Shown: in pieces, positions 13,685-23,378 of the stretch
Numbering within the stretch: position 1 is the first letter of the stretch
Layout of the letters: each line of letters opens with the position of its first letter
NCBI GenBank assembly: GCA_964554665.1
Contig: CAZKPP010000018.1
Coordinates: forward strand, 1-27,050
DNA length: 27,050 bases
Reading direction: 5' to 3'
DNA from: UBA3263 sp964554665
GTDB lineage: Bacteria > Bacteroidota > Bacteroidia > Bacteroidales > Muribaculaceae
The notes under the pieces: model-generated
Seen by the model: only the letters and a program-made list of their open reading frames with translations
What the model was told of the DNA's origin: nothing
Databases searched by the model: none
Program-made: the position numbers and the translations under genes

Positions 13685-16381
13685 TTAGAGGTTGGCCAGG
13701 AACTTGCGTTCACCCTTGGCGCTGACTGCGTAGACGGCGCAACCGGTAATGTTGACGCTCTGCGGAATCGAGAACGATTTGAAGTTCGAGGCGTAGCGGA
13801 TGTCGCCATAGTCGTTGCCCGACTTAACGCGCACTTCGATGGCCACGGCGTTGTCGCAGCCCGAGGTGGTTACCGTGCGGCCGCTAACCGAGGCCTTGGC
13901 GGTGGAGGCAATGGCCGGAGCCTTTTCGAAGGTGGAGATATAGCCGAGGTCGCCGATTTGGTCGTATGCAAAGTCGTTGGGTTTCTTGTTGGCCTCGCAG
14001 CGGTCTTCGATATACTCGAAAGCGTGCTGCGGTTTCGGGTACTGGGCCATCAGGGCCTTATATTTCTCGATCATCAGGTCGGTGACTCTGTAGTCAAAAG
14101 TGCCATACTGGCTGATTTTGCTGCTGTGAGCCTTGAAGAAGCCCCACGATTCGAAGAAGTCGGTCAGGTCGAGGTTGGCGGCCTTGCTGCAGGCAAGCGC
14201 AAATTCGAGCTGCTTTCTGCCGCAGTCTTCGCCTTCACCCAAACCGAGCTCGCGCATGTATTGGAACACTTTGCCGAAGAAATTCGGGTTTTTCAGCACG
14301 CGGTGGAAGTAGAGATAGAGCTGCCAGTTCATGCGCATGTGAATGCCGGTGTCTTCGTCGAAATATTCTTCGGGATTATCTTTAACCTTGGGAACGCCGG
14401 GGCCGGAATTGCTGCTCATCATCGAAGCCCACGACTGGTTGTTGGCATAAACGGCATCCATGCGATACTTCAGGCCGCGGCCGCGGCTATTGTAGGCGCC
14501 GAACTGCTCCAGAACGTAGTTCGAGAAGAGGTTATTTGAGCTTTCGGTAGTCGAAGCCCAGTTGATGGCCATCTGGTTAACGTGGCCCATTTCGTGGGCG
14601 GGACCCCAGGCGTTGTCGGCATGGGCGTTGAAGTGTTTCAGACCCATGATGTCTTCGCTGCTGATTTTGTAGTCAACGAAGCCCATAACCCATTCGGAGG
14701 CCCACATGTAGTCGCCGGTGTATTCGCCGTGTTCGAGCGAAATGCCGGCAATGTGGTTGTTCCAAAGAGCGGGGCGATATGCTTCAATACCCATGAAGTT
14801 CTGCTGCCAGGTAATGATTTTGTCCCACTGGGTAATGGCATCGACGATTTCGCGCTTATAGAGGTCACGCTTGAAGTAGAGAAGCATGCGTTCGCCAACA
14901 ACGCAGAAATACTTACCCTTGGTCTTGGTGCGGATGCGCAGGAACTCGTCGTCGGTTTTGTGTTCGGCCAGGCTCCAGTAGCCGGCAACGGTGCCGTTGC
15001 CCGGCGGGATATGAACCTTGATGGGCAGCGAGGTTGCGGCCGACGGAACGGCGGTGTACATCAGGAAGAGCTGACCGTCCTGGTCCATTTCAATCTGGTT
15101 AACGCCTTCGCGCAGGGCATAGAATGTACCCTGGTTGTTCGGGCGCAGGCTCGACTTGCCGAAATTAGGACTTTGGGGGTCATTATTTACCTTTTTGTAT
15201 TCATAAACGAGCTGAACCGAGAGGGAGTTGCCGTGGGTGTCGCCAACGAGAATCAGAATCTTGTCGCCTTTCTTAACTTCGATGCCCATGGGGTTATCCC
15301 AGTTGGAATAGGTTTTGGTCATCAGCTGGCCGGAGAATTCGGCCGGGTTGGAGTAGGCTTTATATTCGTGGATACGGAACGATTTTTCCAGCGGATCATA
15401 AGAATTGTCGCGCAGGGCATAGGCTATGCGGCGGAAGTCCATGTTGAGGGCCTCAATCTGCTCGTCGGTAACGCCGGGGAGGAGCTCGGAGCAGGTCAGG
15501 TCGGTAAACACGGCCAGGAGCTCGCGGTTCAACTGGGTGTCGTTGTTATAGCGGAAGAAGCGCATTTCGGCGCAGCTTACGTGGTTGCCGGCAGCGTTTT
15601 TAACCACGAACTTAACGGCGGTGGGCTTCAGACCAGAGGGGAGCACCACGCGGCCGGGGGTCGACGCAAAGTTGAAGTTATAGTCGCCGATTTTCTTGTA
15701 GTTCGAACGCTGGGCGTCTTCGCATACATGAACCTCAAACTCGCCGAAGCAGCCGTTGCCACCTCCCGGGCGCGGAACGTATTCGATATAGTCGATATTT
15801 TCCGAGCCGTCAAAGCGGTAGGTCATGTTGAAGGGGAAACGCGCGGTTGTGCTATTTGAATAGTTGGAGTGGAAGATGGTATTAACATCATCGTCGTAGG
15901 TATTCGCCATGCCACCCTCAATCTGGCTGAAAGAGTCAGCCGTAGCGCCTACGGGCTTAACGGGATAGTCGCCTTCGACATGCAAGTCGCTGGTTGCATA
16001 CTGGCGGATATTCATCGTAAAGTCGGTAGTGGCCGTAGAGATTTTAACGGTGCCCGTGCGGTCTACGCCGGTTTCGTTCGCGCGAACCGTAACGGTGATT
16101 AGACCTTCGCCGTTGGTGGGGCCTTTTTTGGTTACAAACGTCCAGGAGGTGCAGTCGCTGTTGTCAATATACCATTTTGAGTTGTTGATGGTAGTTTTGA
16201 CTTTAACCTCGATGGTTTTGCCTTCTTTTTCAACGTTGACGTTTCTAAACGACGAATCGATAACGAAGTCGCCGCCGGAGGTTTCGGTGGGGTCCGGTTC
16301 CTTGTCGGCGCAGCCGCTGAGCATCGGCAAACCGATGCTCAGAGCCGCGATGGCAATGTATTTACAGAATTTTGTGATCAT
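13685..16381 (-). CDS. Surface lipoprotein metallopeptidase, M60 (enhancin-like) family, with BACON and F5/8C-like domains
   Basis: This zinc peptidase is anchored by a lipobox cysteine (C24, LSGC). Order of domains: a BACON-like module (about 40-130), an F5/8 type C (CBM32-like) region (about 138-276), and the M60-like catalytic domain (about 360-745), then a small beta-rich C-terminus (about 820-898). The gluzincin signature HEMGH is at 596-600, with the third zinc ligand plausible as E613 (12 residues between), matching the family pattern HExxH-x(8-28)-E. M60 enzymes characterised in gut bacteria cleave O-glycosylated proteins such as mucins. It is the last gene of the SusC-SusD locus and supplies the only hydrolase there. 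The 898 residues agree with multidomain members. Substrate is inferred. Confidence 0.93.
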   Translation of the reverse strand: MITKFCKYIAIAALSIGLPMLSGCADKEPDPTETSGGDFVIDSSFRNVNVEKEGKTIEVKVKTTINNSKWYIDNSDCTSWTFVTKKGPTNGEGLITVTVRANETGVDRTGTVKISTATTDFTMNIRQYATSDLHVEGDYPVKPVGATADSFSQIEGGMANTYDDDVNTIFHSNYSNSTTARFPFNMTYRFDGSENIDYIEYVPRPGGGNGCFGEFEVHVCEDAQRSNYKKIGDYNFNFASTPGRVVLPSGLKPTAVKFVVKNAAGNHVSCAEMRFFRYNNDTQLNRELLAVFTDLTCSELLPGVTDEQIEALNMDFRRIAYALRDNSYDPLEKSFRIHEYKAYSNPAEFSGQLMTKTYSNWDNPMGIEVKKGDKILILVGDTHGNSLSVQLVYEYKKVNNDPQSPNFGKSSLRPNNQGTFYALREGVNQIEMDQDGQLFLMYTAVPSAATSLPIKVHIPPGNGTVAGYWSLAEHKTDDEFLRIRTKTKGKYFCVVGERMLLYFKRDLYKREIVDAITQWDKIITWQQNFMGIEAYRPALWNNHIAGISLEHGEYTGDYMWASEWVMGFVDYKISSEDIMGLKHFNAHADNAWGPAHEMGHVNQMAINWASTTESSNNLFSNYVLEQFGAYNSRGRGLKYRMDAVYANNQSWASMMSSNSGPGVPKVKDNPEEYFDEDTGIHMRMNWQLYLYFHRVLKNPNFFGKVFQYMRELGLGEGEDCGRKQLEFALACSKAANLDLTDFFESWGFFKAHSSKISQYGTFDYRVTDLMIEKYKALMAQYPKPQHAFEYIEDRCEANKKPNDFAYDQIGDLGYISTFEKAPAIASTAKASVSGRTVTTSGCDNAVAIEVRVKSGNDYGDIRYASNFKSFSIPQSVNITGCAVYAVSAKGERKFLANL

Positions 16382-16414
16382 ATTGATTTATTTAAGGAGA
16401 GTGAAAAAATCGGA

Positions 16415-17953
16415 TTAGTCGGTGAAGAGTTCGAGCGCTGCGGCGTTCCAGTAATTTCCACCGGGCGAGGTCAGCATGCCGTTGGCAGCTTCCATAACGC
16501 AGAAGCGGATATACTTATAAGACTGCGTGCCGTCGCCGAAGGGCTCGTCGTCGGTGCCGAACTCAGCAATGGCGCCGCCGGTGTCGAGCTTGCCGGCGTC
16601 GTTCATGTTGTTGATGCGGGCAAACGGAGTCTTGGGCCATTCGTTGAGGTCGTTCGTGCCATAGAGGTAAACGGTCTTGGGAGCACCCAGAGCGTTGGAG
16701 TCGCGACACTGCATGTTGAAGCGGAAGCGCGACTTGGCCTCGGGCAGGGTGATTTCCAGATACGAACCATATGTTTCCGTGCGGTTTGCGCTGCCGGTAG
16801 CATTATAGTAGGAGTGGAACCAGGTTGCAGGGTCGTTGTCAAACAGAGCCGGGATGCCGTCGCCGTCGCCGGGCATGCAGTCGTTGGCGGTAACCATCGA
16901 AGCGTTGAGGGCCAGCTTGGTCAGGGGCACAACGTCGTTGACCGTAACGGTGAAGATCATGTATTTGGTGTGGTCGAAGGCCAGGGCTTTGCCGGGGTTG
17001 TTGTTTTCGTCTTTCCAGATAATGCCGGGTTCTTCGAACGCAACGGCTACGGCATACTTCTTGCTGATGTCGAGATTGTTGAGATAAATCTTCAGGCCGA
17101 GCTGCTTGGTTTCCTCGCCGGGAGCGAAAACGATTTCGGGGTCGAGTTCAAATTCGCTCTGCGGAAGCACTCGATACGACATGCCGGAGTCATCGTTGTA
17201 GTCCTCGATGATTTCGCGCATCTTCTTGTAGTCGGTAACCAGTTTCAGCTTAAAGCCCCAGGGGTTTGCGCAGGGAATCTGGAAGTTGACGGTGGGCGAA
17301 TACGAAGGTCTGGGGTCGTTCGGGTCGAAGGCCTGCTTGTTGAAGCTGCGGGGTACAACGCTCGGGGCGGCCGGAACGTCGAAGGTCAGCGTGGGGGTCT
17401 TGACCTCGATTTTCAGCAGGGTAACGTTGTTGTAGCTGCTAACGGTGTCGGTTTCGCTGATCAGGGTAATGGGAATTACCGGGGTGAGCTGCTCGTCGGC
17501 AATCTTCCGGCTGTTATCTTCCAGCCAGTTGAGAATTGCGCGCGGACGGATAAAGAGGTTGGCAACTTCAGCCTTCTGCTCGGCCGACTGGAACTCGTAG
17601 GTCTGCTCAAGCACGGTTTCGTCGCTGCCGTCGTTGACAAACGAGTAGCAATCGCCGCCAATCAGAATGTAGGCCGACGCGGCGCCGAGCGATTCCGAAT
17701 AGGTTTGGAACTCGTCGGGGTTCATAACCTTGATGGTTGCGGTCGACTGCACTTCGGGGTCGTAGCCGCCTTTGAGAATCACCAGCGGATAGCTGTAGAC
17801 GTCGTCGGTGGCATAAAGGGTAATTTCCTTGGTGCCGGCGTCGCGTATGGAGAATACGCTATCGAATTGTTCGGGATATATGTCGTACTTCTCGCAGGAG
17901 GTGGCGGCGGCCATCAGCGCAAGGAGTCCCGATGCGAAAATTAGTTTTTTCAT
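16415..17953 (-). CDS. Surface lipoprotein with DUF1735 repeats and F5/8C domain (glycan-binding candidate)
   Basis: The 512-residue protein has a signal peptide with lipobox cysteine C20 (AAATSC). Residues about 28-190 and 220-340 look like two DUF1735 (BT_3987-like N-terminal) modules, and about 345-512 form an F5/8 type C (discoidin) domain with FDNDPATWFHSYYN and a closing YKYIRFCVMEA...AALELF. Proteins of this build are typically surface glycan-binding partners of SusCD. It lies between SusD and the M60 peptidase and is presumably co-transcribed. A perfect ACAGT-TTT-ACTGT inverted repeat abuts its start codon. No catalytic motif is visible. The ligand is unknown. Confidence 0.88.
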   Translation of the reverse strand: MKKLIFASGLLALMAAATSCEKYDIYPEQFDSVFSIRDAGTKEITLYATDDVYSYPLVILKGGYDPEVQSTATIKVMNPDEFQTYSESLGAASAYILIGGDCYSFVNDGSDETVLEQTYEFQSAEQKAEVANLFIRPRAILNWLEDNSRKIADEQLTPVIPITLISETDTVSSYNNVTLLKIEVKTPTLTFDVPAAPSVVPRSFNKQAFDPNDPRPSYSPTVNFQIPCANPWGFKLKLVTDYKKMREIIEDYNDDSGMSYRVLPQSEFELDPEIVFAPGEETKQLGLKIYLNNLDISKKYAVAVAFEEPGIIWKDENNNPGKALAFDHTKYMIFTVTVNDVVPLTKLALNASMVTANDCMPGDGDGIPALFDNDPATWFHSYYNATGSANRTETYGSYLEITLPEAKSRFRFNMQCRDSNALGAPKTVYLYGTNDLNEWPKTPFARINNMNDAGKLDTGGAIAEFGTDDEPFGDGTQSYKYIRFCVMEAANGMLTSPGGNYWNAAALELFTD

Positions 17954-17990
17954 ACAGTTTTACTGTGAAAATGTGTAACAATTGGGTTGA

Positions 17991-20036
17991 TTAGTATCCC
18001 GGGGCCTGAATCATCTGCGGGTTTTTGTAAACCTCGTTGATGAATACCGGATAGAGATACTGGCGGGTGCCGAAGGTGAAGTTCGGGTTACATACGCGCG
18101 GAGTGTTGAACTCTTCGAGAGTAGCGTCTTTAACAACGCCGTTGAGACCCTGGCGCACGTTCTGGCCCAGATATTTCGGACCGGCAACCCAGCGGCGGAT
18201 GTCGTAGTAGCGGTGGCCTTCGTCCCAGAGCTCGATGAAGCGCTCCTGGCGAACCCAGTCAACCAGCGTCATAACTTCGTCGCGGCGGGTAATGGGGTTG
18301 TAGATGCTCTTGTCGATCTGATCTTTGCTGAGGGCATCAACGCCGGCGCGCTCGCGGATTTCGTTGACGTAGTTGATAGCGGTTTGCTTATATGTTTCGG
18401 CGTCGGGGGCCGGATACTTGGGGTTGGCAAGTTCGGCGGCACATTCGGCCAGGTTGAGGTAGAGCTCGGTCAGACGGCACATAACCGTGGGGGTCGCGGT
18501 GCCCGAAGTGAACGAGAGTTCTTTTGAAATGGAGGCTACCGGCGGAACGTGTTTCATGGCGAGCATGCCGGTCGACGGATAGTTGCGCGAGCCGGGGGTG
18601 TAGCCCTGCTTGCTTGAGGTCTTGAGGTCAACGGTGAAGGGCTGGCCGTCGTAAAGACGATTCAGGTAGTTGCCGCCGTCGAAGCAGATCCACGCATAGA
18701 AGCGGGGTTCGCGGTTGCGCATCAGGTTGATGATGTCCTCGTGGCCGGAGGCGTTGGAGGTAGAGGTCTTGAACCAAAGGTCGTAGGGCTCGAAAATGGC
18801 GTCGCCGAGTTTCTTTTCGCCGGGGAGCTGACCGTCTTTACACAGGAAGCCGAAGGCAGTGTTGAGGGTCGGGTTAACAACGCCCCACGACGAGGGGAAA
18901 TACTGGTTCTGGGCGTTCTTGATAATGTTGACCGGCATGCGGGCGGCGGCAAGAGCGCCGGGGCTCTGGCGCAGCGACCAGATGATTTCGGGGTTGTCGC
19001 TCTGCGAGGTGGTGTGGATATAGCGGTTGAGCATTATCTTGCGGATAAACTCTTCCTTCTTGGTGTCGTCTTCGAAATCAACGGGAATCCATGCCATAGA
19101 TTCGAGAGTTACGTTGGCTTCTTCCTCGTAGTCGCGCATCAGGTCGTGCTGACCGGCGGTCATGGCCAGGTCGATGGCATCGCGGGTGGCGTCGTAGGCG
19201 CGTTTCCATTTGGTCCAGTCGCGGGGCGCGGTCGAAACGAGCTTGCGGCCATAGCCGGGAGTTTCATACTTGGGGTTTTCCCATTCGGGGAAGGGGAAGG
19301 AGCCGTTATAGAGGTCGGAGGCGGCCAGCAGGAGCAGCTGGGCGCGGCAGGCCATGGCAATAACGCTGGTTGCGCGGCCATAGTAGTTCGACGCGCGGGT
19401 TGCGGGCAGGTCTTGAGCGGCCAGATAGAATTCGTTGGCCAGATAGTCCACGCAGTAGTCAAAGTGCGAGCGGCCGGCATATTCGCTGTCGTCCAGGTCC
19501 ATGGGCACACGCTCCAGAGTCAACGGAATGGGGCCGTAGAGCTTGAGCAGGCGATAGTGGTAGTAGGCCTTGAGGAAGCGGGTTTCAGCCAGCCATTCAA
19601 CTTCTTCTTCGGGGGTGTCGGTAACTTCAAATTCGCGACCTACGGTCAGGAGCTGCTCTTCGAAAAGCAGACACTGACCAATGTAGCGATACATCGAGCC
19701 CCAGAGGTGAACAATGTTCGACAGGTTGGTGGTCTGAGTGTTTTTGGCGGCGGCAAACGCTGCGCCGTAGGCCGATTCCTGGTCGTTGGGCCATACCCAT
19801 TCGTCGGTGTTGCTGCAGAAGGGCGAGGTGTATTCGTTGGGGTGTATGTTGTTGTCGTTCAAACCGGCATAGCACGAATACAGGAAGCCCAGGGCTGCGC
19901 TGTGGGTCTTCATAGCGTCGGTCAGGCCGGCTTGCTCCGGCGGAACGACGTCGAGGTAGTTACAACCGGTCACTCCGGCCAACGAACCGGTAGCGAGGGC
20001 AACAACCGCATATTTGAAAATATTTTTGAATTTCAT
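17991..20036 (-). CDS. SusD/RagB family nutrient-binding outer-membrane lipoprotein
   Basis: SusD-like proteins form the lid over the SusC pore and capture substrate. The 681-residue protein has a lipobox with C25 (VTGCNYLDVVPP), followed by the N-terminal SusD-like region (AALGFLYSCYAGL...) and the TPR-rich core, ending with the RagB/SusD C-terminal part (LTELYLNLAECAAEL, EIRERAGVD, RQERFIELWDEGHRYYDIRRW). The last string is diagnostic of the family. It is somewhat longer than many SusD proteins (commonly 500-600 residues). It directly follows the SusC gene with a 39-base spacer. Substrate is not predictable from the sequence alone. Confidence 0.97.
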   Translation of the reverse strand: MKFKNIFKYAVVALATGSLAGVTGCNYLDVVPPEQAGLTDAMKTHSAALGFLYSCYAGLNDNNIHPNEYTSPFCSNTDEWVWPNDQESAYGAAFAAAKNTQTTNLSNIVHLWGSMYRYIGQCLLFEEQLLTVGREFEVTDTPEEEVEWLAETRFLKAYYHYRLLKLYGPIPLTLERVPMDLDDSEYAGRSHFDYCVDYLANEFYLAAQDLPATRASNYYGRATSVIAMACRAQLLLLAASDLYNGSFPFPEWENPKYETPGYGRKLVSTAPRDWTKWKRAYDATRDAIDLAMTAGQHDLMRDYEEEANVTLESMAWIPVDFEDDTKKEEFIRKIMLNRYIHTTSQSDNPEIIWSLRQSPGALAAARMPVNIIKNAQNQYFPSSWGVVNPTLNTAFGFLCKDGQLPGEKKLGDAIFEPYDLWFKTSTSNASGHEDIINLMRNREPRFYAWICFDGGNYLNRLYDGQPFTVDLKTSSKQGYTPGSRNYPSTGMLAMKHVPPVASISKELSFTSGTATPTVMCRLTELYLNLAECAAELANPKYPAPDAETYKQTAINYVNEIRERAGVDALSKDQIDKSIYNPITRRDEVMTLVDWVRQERFIELWDEGHRYYDIRRWVAGPKYLGQNVRQGLNGVVKDATLEEFNTPRVCNPNFTFGTRQYLYPVFINEVYKNPQMIQAPGY

Positions 20037-20075
20037 TGTGAAAATTGTCTTGTGTTAACTTATGGTCAGGAGAGA

Positions 20076-23000
20076 TTAAATTGCAAGTTGAATACCAATG
20101 GTAACCGACTTGGAAATCGGGTAGCTGTTCCAGCTCTGGAGTTCAGGATCCCAGAGTTTGAAGGGGCTGAAGCGGAGCAGGTTGGTGCCGGCAACGTAGA
20201 CGCGGCCGTAGGGGAAGCTCCAGCCGAGCTCAACGTTTTTCAGGCGCAGGAACGAGCCGTCGCGCAGCCACCAGGTCGATGCCACGGTGTTGTTGGAAAC
20301 GTCGGTGCGCGAAACGCCCAGGCGTGGATATTGCGCGTCGAAGTTGCCGATTTCGGGGTCGAAGTAGTTGTCGGCAACCCACTTCAGGGCATTGTAGGCC
20401 GACATGTTGCCGCTTTCCTGGAAGGGGTCGACGCCGCTGGCCATTATCGAGCGCTTGGCCTGGCCTACGAACTGGAAGCCGAGGTCAAACTTCTTGAAGT
20501 TAATGGTGGCGCCGAAGCCGTATTGAATGCGGGGAACCGAACCATATTCGCTGATCATGGTCATATCGTCGGAGTTGATGATGCCGTCGCCGTTGATGTC
20601 GCGATAGCGGATGTCGCCCACCTGGGGATTCGACGAACCAACCTGCTGAACGGGAGCGGTAGCGATTTCGTCGGGGGTCTGGAAGAAGCCTTCGGCAATG
20701 TAGCCATAGAGGTTCGATTTGTCGGGATAAGGCTTGTTGGTGCGGTAGTTGTTTTTCCAGGTGTAGTCATACTCGGGGTCATCCCAGTCGATAATCTTGT
20801 TTTCGGAGTATGAGATGTTGCCGCGGAAGCTGATGCTCCAGTCGCGGCTCAGGCGCTGGTTATAGTCAGCCGAAACTTCGAAACCTACGTTCTGCATCTT
20901 ACCCTTGTTGGCCCAGGGCTTGGAAACGAAGTAGGCCAGCGATTCGGGCCAGGTTTCGCGGTTGAGGAAAATGTCGTAGCGCTGTTCGTTGAAGTAGTCG
21001 GCAACGATGCTGAGTTTGCCGAAGAGGGTAAGGTCGATACCAACGTCGGCCTTGCGCGATTTTTCCCAGCCCAGGCCGGTCATGGCGTAGTAGGTAAGGT
21101 TCGGGCCGCCGCCGGTGTAGAGGGCGTTGTCGGCAAAGTCGCCCGACGAGAATTGCACGGCGCCGATGTTGTTGCCCTCAATCTTGTTCATGTAGAGGAA
21201 GTGGGAGCCGCCGGCCGAGCTGAGGTCGTCGGAACCTACCAGACCGTATGAACCGCGAATTTTGAGGTTGGTGATTACGTTGGCTGCGGGAGCGAAGAAG
21301 GGTTCGTTGCTCAATACCCAGCCCAGCGACGCTGCGGGGAAGAAGCCGAAGCGGTCTTTCTTGGCCAGACGTTCGGTGCCGTTATAGCCGGCGTTGAACT
21401 CAACCAGATAGCGGTGGGCAAAGTCGTAGGTTGCGCGGAACGAGAAGCCCTGGTTGCGCTGCGGCAGAATGTCGCTGCGATATTCGCGCATGCGGTAGAG
21501 GGCCATGGCGCTGACGTCGTGGAGACCGAACTTGCGGCTCCAGTTAAAGTTGGCCTGCAGCTCAAAGGTCTGGTCCGACGCGCGATACGGGCCGCGCTCG
21601 GTCATGTAGACGTTACCTTCCTTGATGCGTTCAAGCATGTCGAGGGTGAGGTTCGGGTTGCCTTCGTCGTCGAGAATGGCATATTGCTCCTTGTCGCCGT
21701 CGATCTGGAAGTAGTAGGGAATCACGCGGCGGGTAAAGCCGGTGCGGCTCCAGTTCTTGAAGTTCACCCAGGCGTCGAATTTCAGGCCTTTGGTAATGAA
21801 GTCGAGGTCTTGTTTAATCTTAATTACGGTGTTGATGGTGTTTTCGTTGGTTTGACCGTAGCCGGAGTTCATCAGGGCGTAGGGGTTGTCCTGAATATGG
21901 TCGGCACTCTTGCGCGAGCCGTAGCGAACATATTCGTCGCCTTCGAAGCCGGGATACGAAACCGGGAACACGATGGGGTTGGTTGAGAGGATATAACCGA
22001 ACATGCTGCTCGACGGCGCAACGATGTTGTCGTCGTTGAGGTTGGGGCCCGAGCTGTTGCGAATCTGGGCGTTCATGTTCATCTCAATGGTTGTAGTGGG
22101 GGTCAGCTTGTAGGCGATGTTGTTCTGGAACGTGTAGTTATAGATGTTGATGTTGTTGTTCCAGGAGTAGTTTTTGGAGGTGTTGAGCAAGCCGTCCTCG
22201 TGTTGGAAGTCGAGCGACATGTAGTAGCGCACCTTCGAGCCGCCACCGCTCACGTTAACGTTGGCGCGCTGGCGCATGGCCATGTCGCGGAAAAGCAGGT
22301 CTTCCCAGTTAACGTTAGGATAGAGGTAGGGGTTAACGCCGGCTGCGGTGCGCTCAATGGCGGCGGCGCCGTAGTAGGGCGATTTGCCGCGGGCAACCAA
22401 AGCCTTGTCGTAGAGGGCCATGAATTCGGGGCCGTCGAGGAACTCGGGGAACTCGCCCTTGAAGTTAAAGGAGTTTTCGAAGCTTACGCCGATGCGGGTT
22501 TGCGAGTTGTAGTCGCCGCCCTTGGTCTTTACAATCATAACGCCGTTGGCACCGCGCGAACCGTAGATGGCGGTTGCGGAGGCGTCTTTCAGAATCGAGA
22601 ACGATTCGATGTTTTCGGCGGGGATGTAGTCGAGGTCGCTGGCCGAGATTTCAACGTCGTCGAGCAGAATCAGCGGGGTCTGGCGGCCGCCGAAGGTGCC
22701 GATACCGCGAATGAAGAACTCGGCGGAGCTGCCCGGTTCGCCGCTGCGGGTCGAAGCAACGACGCCGGCGATTTTGCCGGCCAGGGCGGTGGTGAGGTTG
22801 CCGGCGGGCAGACGCAGGTCGTCGCCCTTAACCGAGGTGATGGCACCGGTCACCGACACGCGCTTCTGGGTGCCGGCACCAACAACAACCACTTCGTCGA
22901 GGGTGTTGCTCGAACCTTTCATTTCGATTTTTACGAAGCCGAGGTCTTCGACCGGCACGCGCATTTCGTCGTAGCCGACGTAGGATGCCAGAAGAACCAC

Positions 23001-23273
23001 TTTTCTGCCGCCGGGAATCGACAGCGAGAAGTTACCGTCGGCATCGGTTGCCGTAATTGCAGTTTTGTCGCCGATAACCTGGATTGTGGCGCCGGGGAGC
23101 GGTTCGCCGTCCTGGGCGTCGACCACGAGGCCGGTTATCGTACGCTTGGCCGTCGTTTCGGACGCCGAAGCGCCTGCCGGCAGCGGCAAAGCGTAGGTGC
23201 TGACGGGAGCCGCTAATGCGAGGAGAGCCGCCAATGCTATGCCCTTCCGCCAATCAGATTTGATATTATTCAT
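20076..23273 (-). CDS. SusC/RagA family TonB-dependent outer-membrane transporter
   Basis: This 1065-residue TonB-dependent receptor imports the substrate presented by SusD. Domains: a signal peptide (about 1-28), a CarboxypepD_reg-like domain (about 45-120: ITGLVVDAQDGEPLPGATIQV), a TonB-box-like DEVVVVG (126-132), a plug (about 135-245) with the SusC-specific FFIRGIGTFGG and ILKDASATAIYGSRGANGVMIVKTK, and a long beta barrel to the end. No N-terminal STN domain is seen, so direct anti-sigma signalling through this receptor is unlikely. First gene of the locus; the preceding hairpin separates it from the 671-residue secreted protein. Confidence 0.98.
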   Translation of the reverse strand: MNNIKSDWRKGIALAALLALAAPVSTYALPLPAGASASETTAKRTITGLVVDAQDGEPLPGATIQVIGDKTAITATDADGNFSLSIPGGRKVVLLASYVGYDEMRVPVEDLGFVKIEMKGSSNTLDEVVVVGAGTQKRVSVTGAITSVKGDDLRLPAGNLTTALAGKIAGVVASTRSGEPGSSAEFFIRGIGTFGGRQTPLILLDDVEISASDLDYIPAENIESFSILKDASATAIYGSRGANGVMIVKTKGGDYNSQTRIGVSFENSFNFKGEFPEFLDGPEFMALYDKALVARGKSPYYGAAAIERTAAGVNPYLYPNVNWEDLLFRDMAMRQRANVNVSGGGSKVRYYMSLDFQHEDGLLNTSKNYSWNNNINIYNYTFQNNIAYKLTPTTTIEMNMNAQIRNSSGPNLNDDNIVAPSSSMFGYILSTNPIVFPVSYPGFEGDEYVRYGSRKSADHIQDNPYALMNSGYGQTNENTINTVIKIKQDLDFITKGLKFDAWVNFKNWSRTGFTRRVIPYYFQIDGDKEQYAILDDEGNPNLTLDMLERIKEGNVYMTERGPYRASDQTFELQANFNWSRKFGLHDVSAMALYRMREYRSDILPQRNQGFSFRATYDFAHRYLVEFNAGYNGTERLAKKDRFGFFPAASLGWVLSNEPFFAPAANVITNLKIRGSYGLVGSDDLSSAGGSHFLYMNKIEGNNIGAVQFSSGDFADNALYTGGGPNLTYYAMTGLGWEKSRKADVGIDLTLFGKLSIVADYFNEQRYDIFLNRETWPESLAYFVSKPWANKGKMQNVGFEVSADYNQRLSRDWSISFRGNISYSENKIIDWDDPEYDYTWKNNYRTNKPYPDKSNLYGYIAEGFFQTPDEIATAPVQQVGSSNPQVGDIRYRDINGDGIINSDDMTMISEYGSVPRIQYGFGATINFKKFDLGFQFVGQAKRSIMASGVDPFQESGNMSAYNALKWVADNYFDPEIGNFDAQYPRLGVSRTDVSNNTVASTWWLRDGSFLRLKNVELGWSFPYGRVYVAGTNLLRFSPFKLWDPELQSWNSYPISKSVTIGIQLAI

Positions 23274-23309
23274 TGATAATGATTAGGTTTATTATGATAA
23301 TTTTTAGGC

Positions 23310-23357
23310 AAAGGTGAGGCTGGCTCTTATACTTGAATTTGAGTCAGTCTCACCTTT
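23310..23357. terminator. 17-bp hairpin between the secreted protein and SusC
   Basis: The arm 23310-23326 pairs with 23341-23357 over 17 bases around a 14-base loop; two pairs are G:T on the plus strand (C/A mismatches on the minus strand). It sits between the stop of the upstream gene (23379) and the SusC ATG (23273), with A- and T-rich ends (AAAGG / CCTTTT). I read it as a terminator, perhaps leaving some readthrough into the SusC transcript. It could also be a leader structure of the SusC mRNA. No convincing TAnnTTTG box was found between it and the SusC ATG. Confidence 0.65.
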
Positions 23358-23378
23358 TGGTTAAGTCAGTAGAACGTA

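Noticed and set aside
14582..15859. 425-codon plus-strand frame opposite the M60 peptidase, and similar ones at 16814-17944 and 22200-23216
   Set aside because: All are antisense to well-supported genes, with compositional translations typical of shadows.
18741..20813. 690-codon plus-strand open frame opposite SusD and part of SusC
   Set aside because: It spans two genuine genes and the spacer between them in antisense; the product is low-complexity Gly/Val/Glu/Phe-rich and has no family resemblance.
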